Below are positions 45,936 to 59,575 of a DNA stretch of 64,000 bases, in pieces (position 1 is the first letter of the stretch; the number at the start of each line of letters is the position of its first letter). Position numbers and translations under genes: made by a program. Origin of the DNA: Hydractinia symbiolongicarpus (Eukaryota; Cnidaria; Hydrozoa; Anthoathecata; Hydractiniidae); the NCBI RefSeq assembly GCF_029227915.1, contig NC_079886.1:11119501-11183500 (forward strand). Reading direction: 5' to 3'. The notes under the pieces are model-generated. The model had not been told where the DNA came from, did not search any database, and saw nothing but the letters and a program-made list of their open reading frames with translations.

Positions 45936-46712
45936 CTAATGGCGGAAATCTTTAAGCCGCAGGGCTTCTTGTTATCTACTTCGTTACCGTTGAACATTTT
46001 CCTGAAAAAAAAAATCTTATTACCCTCTTTTAAAATGCCTTACGGAATATGCTTTCGTTTTATTGATTTATACAAATTTTTTTGTGTGTTTACCATTTTT
46101 GATAAATTTCATTTTTCAGAAGTTACTGATTTCAACTTTTTGAATTTGTCAAAAGAAACGTTGCCCAATCGGTCTCTTTAAAGTGTATTGAGAATTAAAA
46201 TCGATCACACACACAATCGAAAACCAGTACAAAAAGGGATATTTTGTTTAATTAAATTTATATACATATATACATTGTGCACCACACATTGATTTGTCTC
46301 TTTCTAAATTCCGTTTTTAAATTAAAAGACAAAAAGAAAAAGGAGACAAAGAGAGATTCAAGAGGAAATGAGAAATTAAGGAGACAATACTGTGGTAATT
46401 CAGTGCTAAAATTGTATCCTTGTTTCTTATTTTTAAATGTTCTTTCTTTTTCAGATCAGTTTTTACCCAAACATCCACCATCAGTATTTAAAAAAAATCT
46501 TGACTGAAAGAGTAAATTTTAAAGGCCTAAATATTGAAACATTCAAATACTAATATATTTGTTGCTGAACTAATAAAATTTTGCTAGGTTTATTCAAATT
46601 GAACTTATTCGTTATTTTATTCGAATCATTATGCTTGGATTTAGTTATCTGTATTATAAAAAAGTTAGTGACAGGGTAATGACGGAAATCTTCAAGCCGC
46701 AGGGCTTCCTGC
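45936..46712 (+). repeat. Direct repeat pair flanking about 740 bp
   Basis: taatggcggaaatctttaag followed by ccgcagggcttcttg at about 45938-45971 is repeated with three changes at about 46678-46711. The segment between is AT-rich and non-coding. Confidence 0.7.
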
Positions 46713-47811
46713 TTTCCTTAATCGCAAATTTTTTTTTCTTTGGAATAAATTATAATATAAGGGCCAAAATTTCCTGAAATTTGGTGGTGTTTGCAATTAT
46801 GTACCAACGGTACCATTTTTTTAATCCATCGTGGTGAAATGTTGATGAAGAAGAAGAAGAAAGAACGGTGTAGTTTGCAGGATGTAGCCTTGAAAATTTT
46901 ATTACAATACTGATAATCTCAACCGTATTTTGCTTGCAATTTTCAACTTTTACATTCGTTGTTATATAAACACAACCATCAATGTATTCCCTAGGAAGTA
47001 GCCGTGTCATTTGTTTTGTGCAAGATGGTAGCGCTATCCGGCGTCAGACAGTTGGCGTAAACAAAACTCATAGTCTCATCGTTGTATATTTATTTTTGTT
47101 ATCACATCTAGGCTGTTTAGGTCGGTTACAACACAATAGAAACTAGCTTACTCTCAAACGATTGTTCTAGACAACAAATTTATCTTGGTAACCTCTCAAC
47201 AATTCCAGTCGGAGAAATCATCGTGTCCTATTTATGCTACTTTTATGGTGTTAGTATTTACTGCAAAAGAAGTCGGTGTCGGGAGAAATGACGTTGAAGG
47301 CAACCATCGTAAAAAGGTCTATTTGAAGGTTAGGAGGATGGGGCTTCCTCCATCCTCCAAGCCTTCCCATAGACGTAAGTATAAAAAGTCAAAATTTTTT
47401 AAGCAAACGTGTTGCCATTTCAGATTAAACAAAGAAATTATTTAATAAAACATTGACTAAGAATCCTATAAAACAATATATACAAAAGGTAAGAAAAAAA
47501 ATTCAAAAATTATAAACATGGTTTTATTTAGAGATGATCGTAAGAGGACTAAAGATGTTAGTCTTTGAATAAGTACAAACAATAATTCAAAACATGCTTT
47601 TCTTACATAAAATTGGTCAATTTAACTTGTTGCCATATGGTCGTCATTGTTTTAAATATACTGATACGCAGCACTTGTCTATTATGTAAAACAAAAATAT
47701 ATATCTACACATATATATATATGATAAATCTGTATATACAACGTGAAATATTTAATTGCTATAATATATTCCCTAAACACTTATTTACATTTCTTCAATG
47801 TTGTCAATGTC
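46713..47811. other. Intergenic region downstream of Gli
   Basis: Contains a hairpin at 47326-47370 (gaaggttaggaggatgg against ccatcctccaagccttc) immediately before a perfect donor-like gtaagta at about 47378. The open frame 47185-47378 could be an unrecognised exon, but nothing else supports it. The 3' UTR of Gli should lie in 47500-47811. Confidence 0.4.
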
Positions 47812-48228
47812 TTAAGGATATCTACCAAAAGGTAACTGATTTTCAAAGTATTTATTTTCTTCTGCAAACGACGACAGAAGCGTGTTCATAGTATTTATAA
47901 CCATGTTACTCTGAGGCCGACACATATTTTCTTCGCATGTTTGTGTCGTTAATTCACCAAGTCCCTGAATCATAAGTTCTTCTAAAGATGGATCAATTGT
48001 GGAATCCGCCTCCACATGTTTTGTTCGAAAATGATTATCTCTCCATTGCAGCGTGAGGTCATATGTCCCTCTCTCCACCGGCTGACTGTAAGGTACATCT
48101 AGCTGCTGTGGATGTAGAAATGAATTGTTATTAAAGTTTCCCAGGTGACTCAACCTAGAGTTTGATTGTTCATTTGTGAGTTGCTGCTGACGTTGATTTT
48201 GTGACTGTCTGTTTTGATGCTGCAATCG

Positions 48229-48266
<38 letters not shown>

Positions 48267-51200
48267 GAAAGTGTTGTGTTTGTTGCATTAGGTGGTTTAC
48301 TTGCATTTTTTGATGACTTTGTTGGTTAAAAGTTTGGTTCGAGTTCAACATGTCATTCTCGTTCATGGGTCGATTTTGTTGACTTAGAATTAGATTTGAG
48401 TTTATCATAGCAGACGAAGAGCTGACTGGATAAGTCTGCTCGGACATGTTGTAACTTTCGACAAATGAAGTCAATGGATCATCATCGTTTGTCTCACTAT
48501 ATTCCATTTTAGAAACTGTAGAATCGACAACAGCATGCATAATTTGTGATTGCTGGCAGGAGCTAAAAGGCTGTTGAAAATCACTCCCTTGCTGCATGAC
48601 AACAAGATTGCGTGATTGAAGCTGTTGCTGCTGCTGCTGCGGTTGTTTTGCATGTGTAGTGTACTGAGGTTGATTTGACATCATTTGCAAAACATTGGCA
48701 GCTGACATAACGTCAGCATTTACATTCGCGAAAGATCTCGGCACAGAACTAGTTGTTGTTGTTGCGCTATTTCCTTCCATCATCATAGGAGATTCATCAG
48801 AGAATGACTTTTGCATGGTCGCAGGCAAGGGAAGAGGGTTGTAAGAATGAAACGAATGTCTTCGTGGAACATTTTCAATGATATGTGGTACGTGTAGAGG
48901 CTCGCTTCCTCGCCTTAACTGTGGCATTGAGGGTCGGTTTGGTAACGCAGTATTAAAATCGCCCATTCTTCTAACAGTACCCTCACTAGCACGCCGTATT
49001 TCTCTGTTACCCGATGGCGGCACAGGTGAAAGACCCGAAGGACTCTTAGAAGGAAAGTATCTGTTTTGACTACCGTACCCACTACTCACGCGACTATGTG
49101 TGACAGGCGCTACAAAATCATTCAAATTGTTATCGCGGGTTTCCAATGTAAACGACTTCGGAGGAGTATTTTGATTATTGTAGTGTTCCAAGACTTCTCC
49201 TTCAATTACGGTTTGTGTTATGCGATTTGGAGTTAATGCTCGTGACGGCATTGGACTTGAAAGATTAGCTGATCTTCTACCACTCGATGTATACGAGTGA
49301 AGGCTTATATCACTACCCCGTCTACTTCCTGTATACGTCTCTGAACCTGACTGGTAACTGGAATCAGCTGATCCAACACTTGCATTACTACCACGACGTG
49401 GAGGAAGTGGGTTTATGTTAGAGTCTAATAGCCGTTCAAGGGGTTTCATAACTCGTGGGAAATTTCTGACTTGAACTCCAGGCGCTTGTACTTGAACACC
49501 GTTTCCTAGATTTGCTTCTTCCTGGAAAGCGTTTATTATGTAGTCGTTTTGTTCTTGTGCTAAATCAGCGTCGTTGGTTGTACTAGTGGGACTAGCCTGC
49601 TGAACGCCCCACATGCGTGGAATACTACCACCATAGTCCACGTTTCCACCGCCGCCAATTTGCTGACTGTTGTTATGTGCACCTGGCATATACGCTCCTC
49701 TCCTTCTGTACTCTGAACTTCCGCTTGAGGAAGTAGGATACGAGGATCCATTTTGATTGCCATTGTGATTACTGCTACTTGCAAACTTTTTAACAGTCAT
49801 GCACTGCGAAAGATTTTTCTTCTCCTCTTTTATATCGTCGGAATCATCTTCTTCAACTTTGCATTGAGCATGTTCCTCGCGTTTGATTGGTCGATCGGCT
49901 TTAAACTAACAGTTAAAATTTTAAAAGAGATTAAAAAAAAATAATTATGGAAAAGAAAAAGAAATTTATTTTAATCATCGTCATACCTTTTTAGTCGGTT
50001 GAGGTAAAGCACCATGTACAGTTTTCATATGCTTTCGTAAAGAACTTGGATCCGTGTAACGTTTTGGACACCCAGGTACTTTGCACCCGTATTGTTTCTA
50101 AAAAAATGATATATAGATGACCTCAGTGCACGTGATTAGCATAAATCGTCTAAAATGGGAAGTATATTTTTTTCTGTAAGTAGAATTTATCTTCCTACGC
50201 CTCCTTTAAATGGCGTGACGAAAGGTATCAGAAAAATCTTACCACTGAAGAATGCGTTCTGTTTTGGTGTTTTGCTCGATCAGATGCATTTGAGAAAGCT
50301 TTTTGGCATCCAGTGATCTCACAAACATATGGTCGCTCTCCAGTATGAGACCGCACATGGGTTTTCAAATTCTCCAATCTTGAGTAAGCCTTGTTGCAAT
50401 TTTCATACTAAAAGTATAATGCACCTCTATTAAAGGAGACCAAAAAATATTTACGGATGAACAAAAAAATTGATGGATGAACAAATCCTACGCATGCATG
50501 CTGCATCATTAATAACATTTAAATTCGTATACACGCAAAATAAAAAATAAATAAAAGGCTAACGTATCCCGTTGAAAGGCATTTAAAAACACAAAATTAA
50601 AAGTTGGTGTTTAGCGTAGAGAAGAACGTAGGCGAATATATATCAGCGTTCACTATATAAGACTTCTTTATTTATAACAGATTTCATCTAGTACAATAAT
50701 GTTTTTTTTACAAACATTCAATAAAGTCATTCTACTCTTTACTGAAACCTGGCAATAGAATTAGCCGAAGTTATAACGACCAGCTATTTTTGGCGATTCC
50801 GAACACTGAATAAAGCTGTGTTCTCACAAAATTTTTTCTCAACCGACGCTATTTAATATTGAGACTAGTAGGCGGTTAAAATCTCCATTTGTAGAACTTT
50901 TCGTATCCAATTTTGTTACGCATAATTGTTTTGGGAACAAAAACTGGGTAAGCGTTTTAAAAAAGAATTCTGGAATGTAAAGTTTAATTTTTCTCGGAGC
51001 TCCCGTAACATAAAATTGGTCACATGATTCTACCATGAAAAATATGGTTACGTATCTTGACGTTGAGTTCTTAGAAGTTCAACATACACATATGCGTGTG
51101 ACGACGCGCCAATGTGTCAACAATGCTGACTATTTGCTGGACTGATTGCAATGACAGCTTTTTTTTGTGAAATCTTATCGTAAGCTATAAACTAATTAAT

Positions 51201-54200
51201 TAAGGGCATTTTTGTCAATAACATATCACATGTCTAATTAACCGGTAAAGCTAGTAATACCAGCTGGAAAAAAATTACAAGACTAGTTTGTCTCAAATTT
51301 TAATCTCAACTTTTCACGACCATGTAAAAGCACAGACTCATGAACCTGTTAAGGCTTGCATGATCGTAAGAATGAAAACAATAATTTTAGTTTATTGCTA
51401 TGACAACGTCATGTTTGTTAACAGCATACCCAACTTCGCAAGTTTTTTGGAGTAGGTATGACAGAACTGAGGTGATAAATCAGGTAACAGCGATACTGTG
51501 CAAACTTATTCTGGTCAAAAAAAAGACGGAAACCGGATTTTGAATGCAGAATTTAATATACTAAGTTAGTTAGGCCGTAATTAATTTGCAAGACGATTTT
51601 CTATCTTAGTTTTTAACTTTGTTTTTTCTTTATATTTATTTTTTCAGGAGACATTGTTTTTAACGTTTTGAAATTACCCAATGTAAATATTTTTTCGGTT
51701 TCTTTTGGGCATTATGAAGTACAGCGAACTGTTCAACATATCACAGGAATTATATAAATATTGGTTAAACATTACTGTCAAATAACAGTCCGCTTCTCCT
51801 ATACTTTATCATGCTTTCAAATAACTCCGAAAATTTTGGAATACGAAAAAATAGTTAAAACAGAAAAAAAAAAAAAAAAAAAAATTCAGGAAAGTAATTA
51901 TAATAAAAAATTAAAAAATCAATAAATCTTACAAAAAAAACGCTGCCAAGGAAAGCTAAACTTAAATATAAAATCATACAAATAAAGCCTAGTACTTACA
52001 TGGCATTTGTGAGGCTTCTCTCCCGTGTGTCGTCTTACATGAACGACTAGCATGTACATAGCTTTAAATGGTTTCTCTTCTCTGCTACAATCCTGCCAAT
52101 AGCAGGTGCAATCTTTCTTGTTCTTTTGTATATGTCTCGTGTTAACATGCTGAACAAGTTGGTTTTGATTGTCAAAATATTGCCCACAATCTTTCCACAA
52201 ACATTGAATATTCTCCGGTTCTGCACCTTCTTCGTCGATTGAATCATCATCCTTTGTTGATTTGGGTACAGCCTGTTTGTAAAGATAATATGGCAGTATT
52301 GAGTCTGATATCAGTTGAAAAAACGACTCTGCACAAATTGTTTCTGGAAAATACACCATATTGGATTTTTTGATGATATTCAGTTGTACACTTTCTACTC
52401 TCATACACATATCCTAATGAGAGTTTGAAAATGTACCTGTCTTATATATTCCTTGAATTCAATGGTTGTAATTTATTGCTAAGGAATTTAAGAAATTCAA
52501 TTACAACAACACTATGTTTATTTGAACCTTCTAAATCGACATGTAAATACATCTACTTAATACCTTCTTTTGACTCCTTACAGCGTATTATTTGAAGAAC
52601 AATACAAGTATTATTGCTACAATCAGAAGCAGATGTTAACACTAAAAACAGATTAAGTAGCGGCGAGTGCTGAAAGACACGAAAATGTTGGAATGGATTC
52701 AAAGAACGAGCTAAAGCTCTCACTGACTCTATAATCGTTATTATTTGCATGGTGCATTTTTTTCCGGTTAGCGGACATATATCATTATATTAATCCAGTT
52801 AGTTCCAGACCCTTTTTGATACACAGCTATTTGGAGCAAATCGCGCGAATTAGAAGTCGCGGTTAAAGAAGCATAACGCGCGTTGATTTGTACACAGTGA
52901 AAATTTTTTCCATCAAATAATGTTTGAATCAAACAGTAAAAAATGTGAGAATTTGCTTTAAACAGAACATTTGAATTAGCGAATTGAAGAATAGAAAAGC
53001 ATAAAAATACAGAAAACATTCGCTAATTTAAATGTTACATTCAGAACAAATCCTGTGGCCCCTTGTATGCTATATTGTTTGTTTCTTGGTGCAAACACTA
53101 ACGTAATGAAAGGTTGGTATCGAATCACGTTTTAAGTTGTGTTTTAGTTACATGTTAACGTCATATTTTTTCATGCAAATAAGCATGCGGTTTTTTGTTT
53201 GGAAAAAAATGGATTTAATACGTCATGTTTGGAAATCTAATTTGATTAATTTGGGATTAGTGTTGCCAGGCAATTAAGAGTTCATCTCAAACATTCCGCG
53301 TCTGATTTTTCTGTGCCAACCGAGTGTTGTTGTTGTTTTGAATTTAATTAAAATAGTTTATGTTTTTCCCGGTTTGATTTCACTTATGTCCGTGTCTAAA
53401 TATCCGCATTGCTCTTAATGACGTCATTATGTACCTGGACTTCCCGATTTTTCGTTTCAAATTGTAACTGCAAAGTTTTTCATCCACTGCTGATTTGGTA
53501 AAGTCAGTTCTTGTTTTAAAAGAAAAGAAGGGGAGAAGTTTCACATCTACTAAGACACGTGACTTTGTAATAAGAGCCCCTGAAGAAAGATTTGACCCAG
53601 AAATGTTGAGGAAATATTTAAAAGATAAATGAACATGATCGGAAGTGGTTATAAATCTTGTTTCAACATGATTGTCATGCGCATGTTTACTTTTGCTGTG
53701 GAATGTAAGACAGCTGAATTTATGTTCGAAGGCTACTCTAAGATATACATTTAAAAATATAAAAAAATTTTAAAACATTAATCGCCAGCCCGTAAAAAAA
53801 TCATCAAAAAACATTATAGTCTAGAAATATGTAGAGTTGCGCAAATCATCAATGTCACAAAAACTACTTCATTTATGCGCTTCTTTTTGCGGTCCTGTAT
53901 CAACAAAACAAAAAGGAGTCCTGGGTCAGAGTTTATTGCAAAACGCCTGAGTAACGTTTATTTGCTGTTTGCGTTTTCTTCAAATATGTCTCTTATTGAC
54001 AGCAAAATTAAAGTACTTTAGGCTTGTCAGTTTCATATTAAAACTCGCCTGTCGGCCGTTTTGTTGTTTGTTTGGAAACGAAAACATAAAAATATTATCA
54101 CTACAAACAACATGAGTATAATGTTTATAAAATATTTCTCAGGATTAATATAGGATATAAAGAATCCAAGTAAGGATCAAGATGACAGCCTTACTCTTAA

Positions 54201-57200
54201 AGAAAGCGAAGCCGAATTAGCAATGTATATTTTGCTAAGGCAATTTTAATCTTTTTTAAAAAGTTCACTGCATGCTAAAAGGTCATATGGCAAATAGCCG
54301 ATTAAAAGTCTTGTGAAATAAGCGCCCTGAAATATACATAAAAACATTTTCAAACACACTGGAAATATAAAGCGCCCTATTTTAAACAACAGAGGCAGAG
54401 ATATATGGACACAGAGCAAATAGTGTATACAAAGTTGTGATTTTCCGTAATTGAAAAACTATTCAAATAGAAAATAGAAAAAATAGGCATTTTTGGAAAA
54501 AGTTTATTAAAACTCGAAGCATTTAGATAAATGTGGCGTAGTATTCTTAATAAGGTCATGGGCATTATGGGTGATATATATACACTACGTTGTTTTAATC
54601 TGATAAGTTTTTGACGCACCAATAGATCAAAGTAAAAAGAAATGGATAGCGCTGGTGGATGTGAAGATAAAATCTTGTTTCTGAAGGATATCCTGCCATT
54701 CCAATAAAAATAAATAATAATAAAAAATAAAAAGATTATAATCTAATTACGAATTAAATTCGTGAAAAACGTCAGATAATTTTCATAATTCAACCAAAAA
54801 AAATTCATTATCTTATCTTTTTGGTAAAAGGACGCGTACGTTTTCGCAAGTTGCGTAAAATTGACCAGCTTTGAGAATTTTTTTGTGAGAGTTTAACCGT
54901 AAAAACTAAAAAATTACCACCAATACGGTGTGATACAAATAAAATTCTGGATTGCAACACCTCTTTAGGAGGTTCAAAATAGGCTGCTTAAACATTTTCA
55001 CTACATTATACTGGATTTATTATAAATGGTTGAACAATTGCATTTAAGAACTTTTTAAATATTTCTTGAAGCAGTCAAAACGTCACTTTTTCTTTGATTT
55101 TTTTGTTATGGCGACTACCTTCCTTGTTCATTTTTCCAGTTAGGGGAAATTAAGCAGAATTTTTCTAAAGAAATTTTTTAAAATGCTATTTTTAACTTTA
55201 CGAGTTTTAACTGCATGTTGTTCAATTATTTCATGTTTGTCATATAATTCCAAACAACTATACAAATCTTTTACGAATCTCGAACCTGAGGTAATTTTTC
55301 ACATTTCTGCGGATTTAATATAGTTAAAAATTTCTTTGACCAAGTTGTTAATTAGACTTAGGCTGCACTTCTGGTAAGTTTCGTGTCCAATAGTAGTTTT
55401 AAAAACTAGAGAGAGAGGCAAAAACCGCTCCCTTGGCATTAAAGAGCCCCCAAATAGCCCAGCAGGCTTAATGAATATGTCGTCATGTAAGGATTTCATT
55501 GAATGACTTCCATCTTTCAAATGGGCCTCACGCACATACATAACTTGCAAATAATGTAACAAAAGTGGGATAAACTTCAAAATAATCATGCTTTTAGAGT
55601 ATCACTAAATTATGTATAAAAAATCTACTTTGACAATCCATCAGCAATAAATTTACTTCATTCATATATTTGAAAGAGTTAGTTCCGTGTAAGATTCACT
55701 AGGATTCGCTTGAAGATTTTCCATTTTCCGACTCACCTCACACATGCAAATATATATACAATTAATATAAAACAACAGAAGGATAAAAAAAGGCGTACAA
55801 TCTAACCAAAAATACATCAAGGAAATTCTAATACATGCGAAATTGATGAGATTATGCGTAATTGTAATACACGAGTTTACCAAAGGTATGTTCAATCACA
55901 ATTTATATTTTGAAGAATTTGCAGTACTAGTCGGCGGCCGGTGGATAAATCCAGCCTATCCTTTATTTACCGCATTTCGTGTATCTCGCTTCTGCGGTTA
56001 CCATTTTGCGTGACAGACACACAGACGTATACGGGTATTTTAATATAACTAGTCGTTTACCCGTGGAAAAATCCACGGGGTTGCCTGTCCTTTATATATA
56101 GCATTTCGTGTTTCCGTAACACGACTTTTTTTATGCGCACAAACAGACAAATTGCATTTCACGCTTCACATATATAAAAAAAGAGATTTTGTATTCAGTA
56201 AAAGACTGTTGTTCCTACAGTGGTTTACTTTTGAGAAAAACATGCTGTTAAATTTTTTTAGTGAAAATTGTCCACAAAATTAAATTTGATTTTTTGTTTT
56301 ATTAAAAAAAATCTATTGCGGAACTTTGTAATTAAAAAACTCTGCCAGCTCTGCAAGCAAAATACTTCAAGGAGATTTGCAGCAGTTAGTTAAGATCTAC
56401 AACGTGCCAACATTCATGAAATTTTTAATTACACAAATTAGCACAATAAAGGAGTTAAAGAAACGCGCGCAGCCTAAATGTAATTGGTGCTGACTAATAG
56501 TCACCCGCTATATTGTACAACATAAAATCAAAAATAAAGCAATTCAACGTGTACCATGACAAAAACAATAATAAAAAGACTTGTTACCACGTCAATTCAA
56601 AGTTTAGTTTTTAGATATCTGCATATTTTCTGGCTAAAAGTCAGTTGTTAAAACCTCTTTATATGACACCCATATGTGCCACGCCTTAAGAGTACATTCA
56701 ACAATGTGGACATTCTGCAACTCCAATTATGAGCTCAAAAGACTGGAAGATTCAAAAGAAAGTTTAAAAATGGATTTTATTATCATTCTTAAAGAATAGA
56801 GGAAAGACAAATTGTTTTTATTTGGCGGCGAATTCGCTACGAAAAATCTTGTTGTTTTTCACGTGTTGCAAATTTAAAATACAGATTGTTTTCTGAGCAT
56901 TAAATACAAAACAGTTGTTCAAAAGCAGAATATTTCCCTGTTAAAATGTAAAATCATAACAAACAAAACTGCGCATGCGTGCAATTTGCTTAGGTGACGT
57001 TCGCCGTAAATATATTGTCGTAAAATATTTCAACGCAAACATATTAAACGTCGCCATGGCAACTCCCAAAATAGATAATATAGACAAAAAAGATATTTGT
57101 GGTTAAAGAACATTTATTTCAACTATTATTTTTTTCTTCTTAAAATGAATTACCGAAATATTTTTTGTTTTTATTGACGTTATAATTTGGTTCATTTCAA

Positions 57201-59575
57201 TTTACTTTTTTCTTAAAGTTGCACAACAAAATTAAGAATGGGAATTGAAGAATCTCTAACCAGACCTCCTAGTTACATACGACGCCCTTGTTTAATTAGT
57301 AAAATCCTTGTCTGTCTCGAATTATCAAGAGAAAGGTATGAATTTGCTACCTATACGAGTTGAGCAACTTAAAGAAATTTATTTTAGGTACAGTGATAGT
57401 ATCCAACCGCAGTGTTTAACCTGGAAACCTGACTTATTTTCGCGAGGTCCAAAAGAAATTGTTTTCGAAATTGTTTTTTAGGTATATTTATTAAGACAAT
57501 TTTCATTGATGTATCACAAATGAGGTAATTTTTGATTGGATATCACAAAGACTGTCATTATTTTTATCAACAACTTCAAAAAAGAATATATTTACCTAGA
57601 TACAAGAGAAGATCATACGTGAAGGGCCTTCTGTTTCTCAAAAATAAAACGTAAAAATTAATTTTAGCGAATATTAATAAAAATTTGCGAAAAACGCGAG
57701 AATTAATCTTCGCCAGTATTAAGCAACAAAGTTTGGAGTGGGAAAAAGATGGGAAAAGACTCGTGTGAATTTTAAAGAAAAATTTAAATCACATTAAGAT
57801 ACTGATGCTTGTCTAAACATGTAAATAAAATTCTAGGTGAATATGTGTGTGTAAACTAGCCCTTATAAGAAGTTATAAGGTTGGAGGTTGTTTCATATTT
57901 CATACAGAATTTACTTCTCGAGGAAATTTTTACATCTAATGAGTCTTGCACCTCGCAAACAAGTCTATTTATATTGATTTCGGTCATTTATTTGTTGCGA
58001 CATTTCTGTGTTGTTAAATACACTGAACTTTGAGAAAATTGATGACCAACCTCGTGCACAGTTCCTTACCGCTGCGCGCTTTTATCAAAGCATAAAAAAT
58101 GTTGGGTTTTTCATTCAAAACAATAACATAACTCTGTACTAAAAGTGAAACTACGATTAAACTTCGATTGAAAGGTCCTAAGCCCTTTAAAAAAGGTACT
58201 ACTTAAACTTCAAGTTGGTGATATACGCCTTTCTTTTTCAATCATCCCCTATAGTAAACAACCCGTACTTTTACTTGAATATATATGTTTAATCAATAAA
58301 CTACTCGCAACATTATAAAACACTATTTAAATAAACACTGCATTGAAATTAACGCCTAAAATAGTATCCAAAATCTTTCGGCAGAAAAAAATTCGAGTTG
58401 CGTTATTTAGTAAACTACATAAAGAGAACAACAACTGAGCAAACAAGAGTAAACAACAACAAAAAGTTAAAACAAAAAAATATTCAGCCTACTTCGTTTG
58501 TTGTTTCTTTGTTGATATTCTCATTCTCCGTGTTGTTGTTTGGAAGCGGTAAAGAAACTTCCTCTTCCTCTTCTTTGGCAGAACTTTGTGGGCTACCTAA
58601 ATCACCGGTTGACGAACTGACTTGGTTAACGTTAGCAGGTGGTGGAGGCAGAAATGAAGGATGACCGCCTCCATGCGGCCATTTCTTTCTTAAATAAAAA
58701 GAAGAAGATGGGCTTTCTGGATGAGCCTGCGGTGCAGAGAAAGGATTTTTTTGTCGCGACATATGAACAGGTGTACTATAAGGGGAAGGACTTAAATGGC
58801 CATATGATCCATGCGAATGAATGGAAGCTGATGAAGAATTTCTACCGGAATTGCGCGACGCAAATCCGGAACGAACTTCGTTATCTATAACATAAGCAAC
58901 CAATGAGTTCGGTGAAGTTCTTATAATTTCGGTTAAATCCAAGTCTGATCCAATCGGGGAAATAGATAATACCCTTTTCTTCCCCCTAGCAGAGTGTCTT
59001 GGACTAGAAAAACTGCTACTGTTTCTGCTTGGAAAATCTATCACAGTCGATCGTAATGATGTCGCAGTCGAGTTGGGTCGATCCATGTGGTGACCGCGCC
59101 TACTAATATTGGCTAAAAACTCTGAAGGGATCATATGTGGCATGGGTCGTACAGGGAAATCATGTTTTTCTCCGATGCTTTTGCGTGTATCTGTCGGGTC
59201 ATTGGGGACGGCAAATATACCCTGACGATGTGAAATCGGCGATGTGCTACTGTCGCAAACCATCTCATCCTCTGAGCGCGAAGGAGTTTTATTCCAAGGA
59301 ATAACAGATGTATGATCAGAGACAATGGAGCTGTTGTGCTGAAGCCGGCTGTAATCCTTCTTGTAACTCGCATCCTCATAAGAAATCGGATAATCGAGTG
59401 GTTCTTGTTTTGGAATTCTGGGAACAAAAAAGTCATTCTCATGCACACCTCTAATGTTATTGTTTATATTTTGTTGTTTGTCTTGAAATGAGGCATGCTG
59501 CCTTGATCGTACATTAGCGCCATATTCGCTGTTCGGAAACATGTTGAGTCTGTTCGAGATGTGGTCAGTCTTCAT
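47812..59575 (-). CDS. GLI: Gli/Cubitus interruptus transcription factor
   Basis: Zinc finger effector of Hedgehog signalling. Coding exons: 59575-58493, 52272-52000, 50407-50243, 50097-49987, 49905-47812, all phase 0, giving 1241 aa. Exon 1 carries the Gli signature around [20 protein letters not shown] (residues 203-222) and the SUFU-binding motif SYGHL (257-261). Exons 2-4 encode five C2H2 fingers, including [56 protein letters not shown] and [18 protein letters not shown]. This spacing is Gli, not Zic. Exon 5 has an acidic KxEE segment, then five RRxS sites (about residues 714-895), as in the PKA cluster controlling Gli3/Ci processing, a polyQ tract, and an acidic [12 protein letters not shown] near the end. 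An in-frame TAA just upstream fixes the start. No lesion seen. Confidence 0.96.
48228..48267 (-). repeat. Poly-glutamine tract coding repeat in Gli
   Basis: About 13 GTT units on the + strand read as CAA codons (Gln) on the coding strand. Smaller Gln runs lie nearby (48620-48645). Likely length-variable. Confidence 0.85.
50408..51999 (-). other. Gli intron 2
   Basis: Intron splitting zinc fingers 2 and 3. It contains a poly-A run near 51863-51882. No other feature recognised. Confidence 0.75.
55925..56160 (+). repeat. Two tandem copies of an actagtcg...hairpin element
   Basis: Copy 1 starts actagtcggcggccggtgg (55926) and copy 2 actagtcgtttacccgtgg (56049). Both continue with aaatcca, cctgtcctttat-like sequence and gcatttcgtgt. 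Copy 2 keeps a clear hairpin CCCGTGGAAAAATCCACGGG. Between them is a gacagacacacagacg stretch. Period about 123 bp. Confidence 0.75.
57238..57481 (+). CDS. Candidate two-exon micro-gene inside the Gli intron
   Basis: The reading frame starts at ATG 57238 within a possible exon 57219-57335 (acceptor ttttttcttaaag, donor gtatga). It joins in phase to 57388-57481 (acceptor atttattttag), giving 63 aa with a TAG end. The first part is [10 protein letters not shown]-like and basic; the second contains [19 protein letters not shown]. The intron would be 52 bp. A short upstream ATG ([16 protein letters not shown], 57056) stops and does not join in frame. I do not recognise the protein. It could be chance in AT-rich intron DNA. 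Confidence 0.3.

Larger units (their letters stand above)
52273..58492 (-). other. Gli intron 1, 6.2 kb
   Basis: Large intron between the N-terminal exon and the zinc finger exons (donor gtaggc, acceptor tatctttacaaacag). It holds a duplicated hairpin repeat at 55925-56160, a candidate small gene on the other strand at 57238-57481, and AT-rich filler. Enhancers may be present but none can be read off directly. Confidence 0.75.

Noticed and set aside
47185-47445. 86-aa plus ORF with a donor-like gtaagta
   Set aside because: One good donor site alone is weak; the translation has no family resemblance and part is a hairpin repeat.
47812-59575. Zic or Glis identity for the zinc finger gene
   Set aside because: The SUFU-binding SYGHL motif, the [10 protein letters not shown] segment and the finger linkers are those of Gli.
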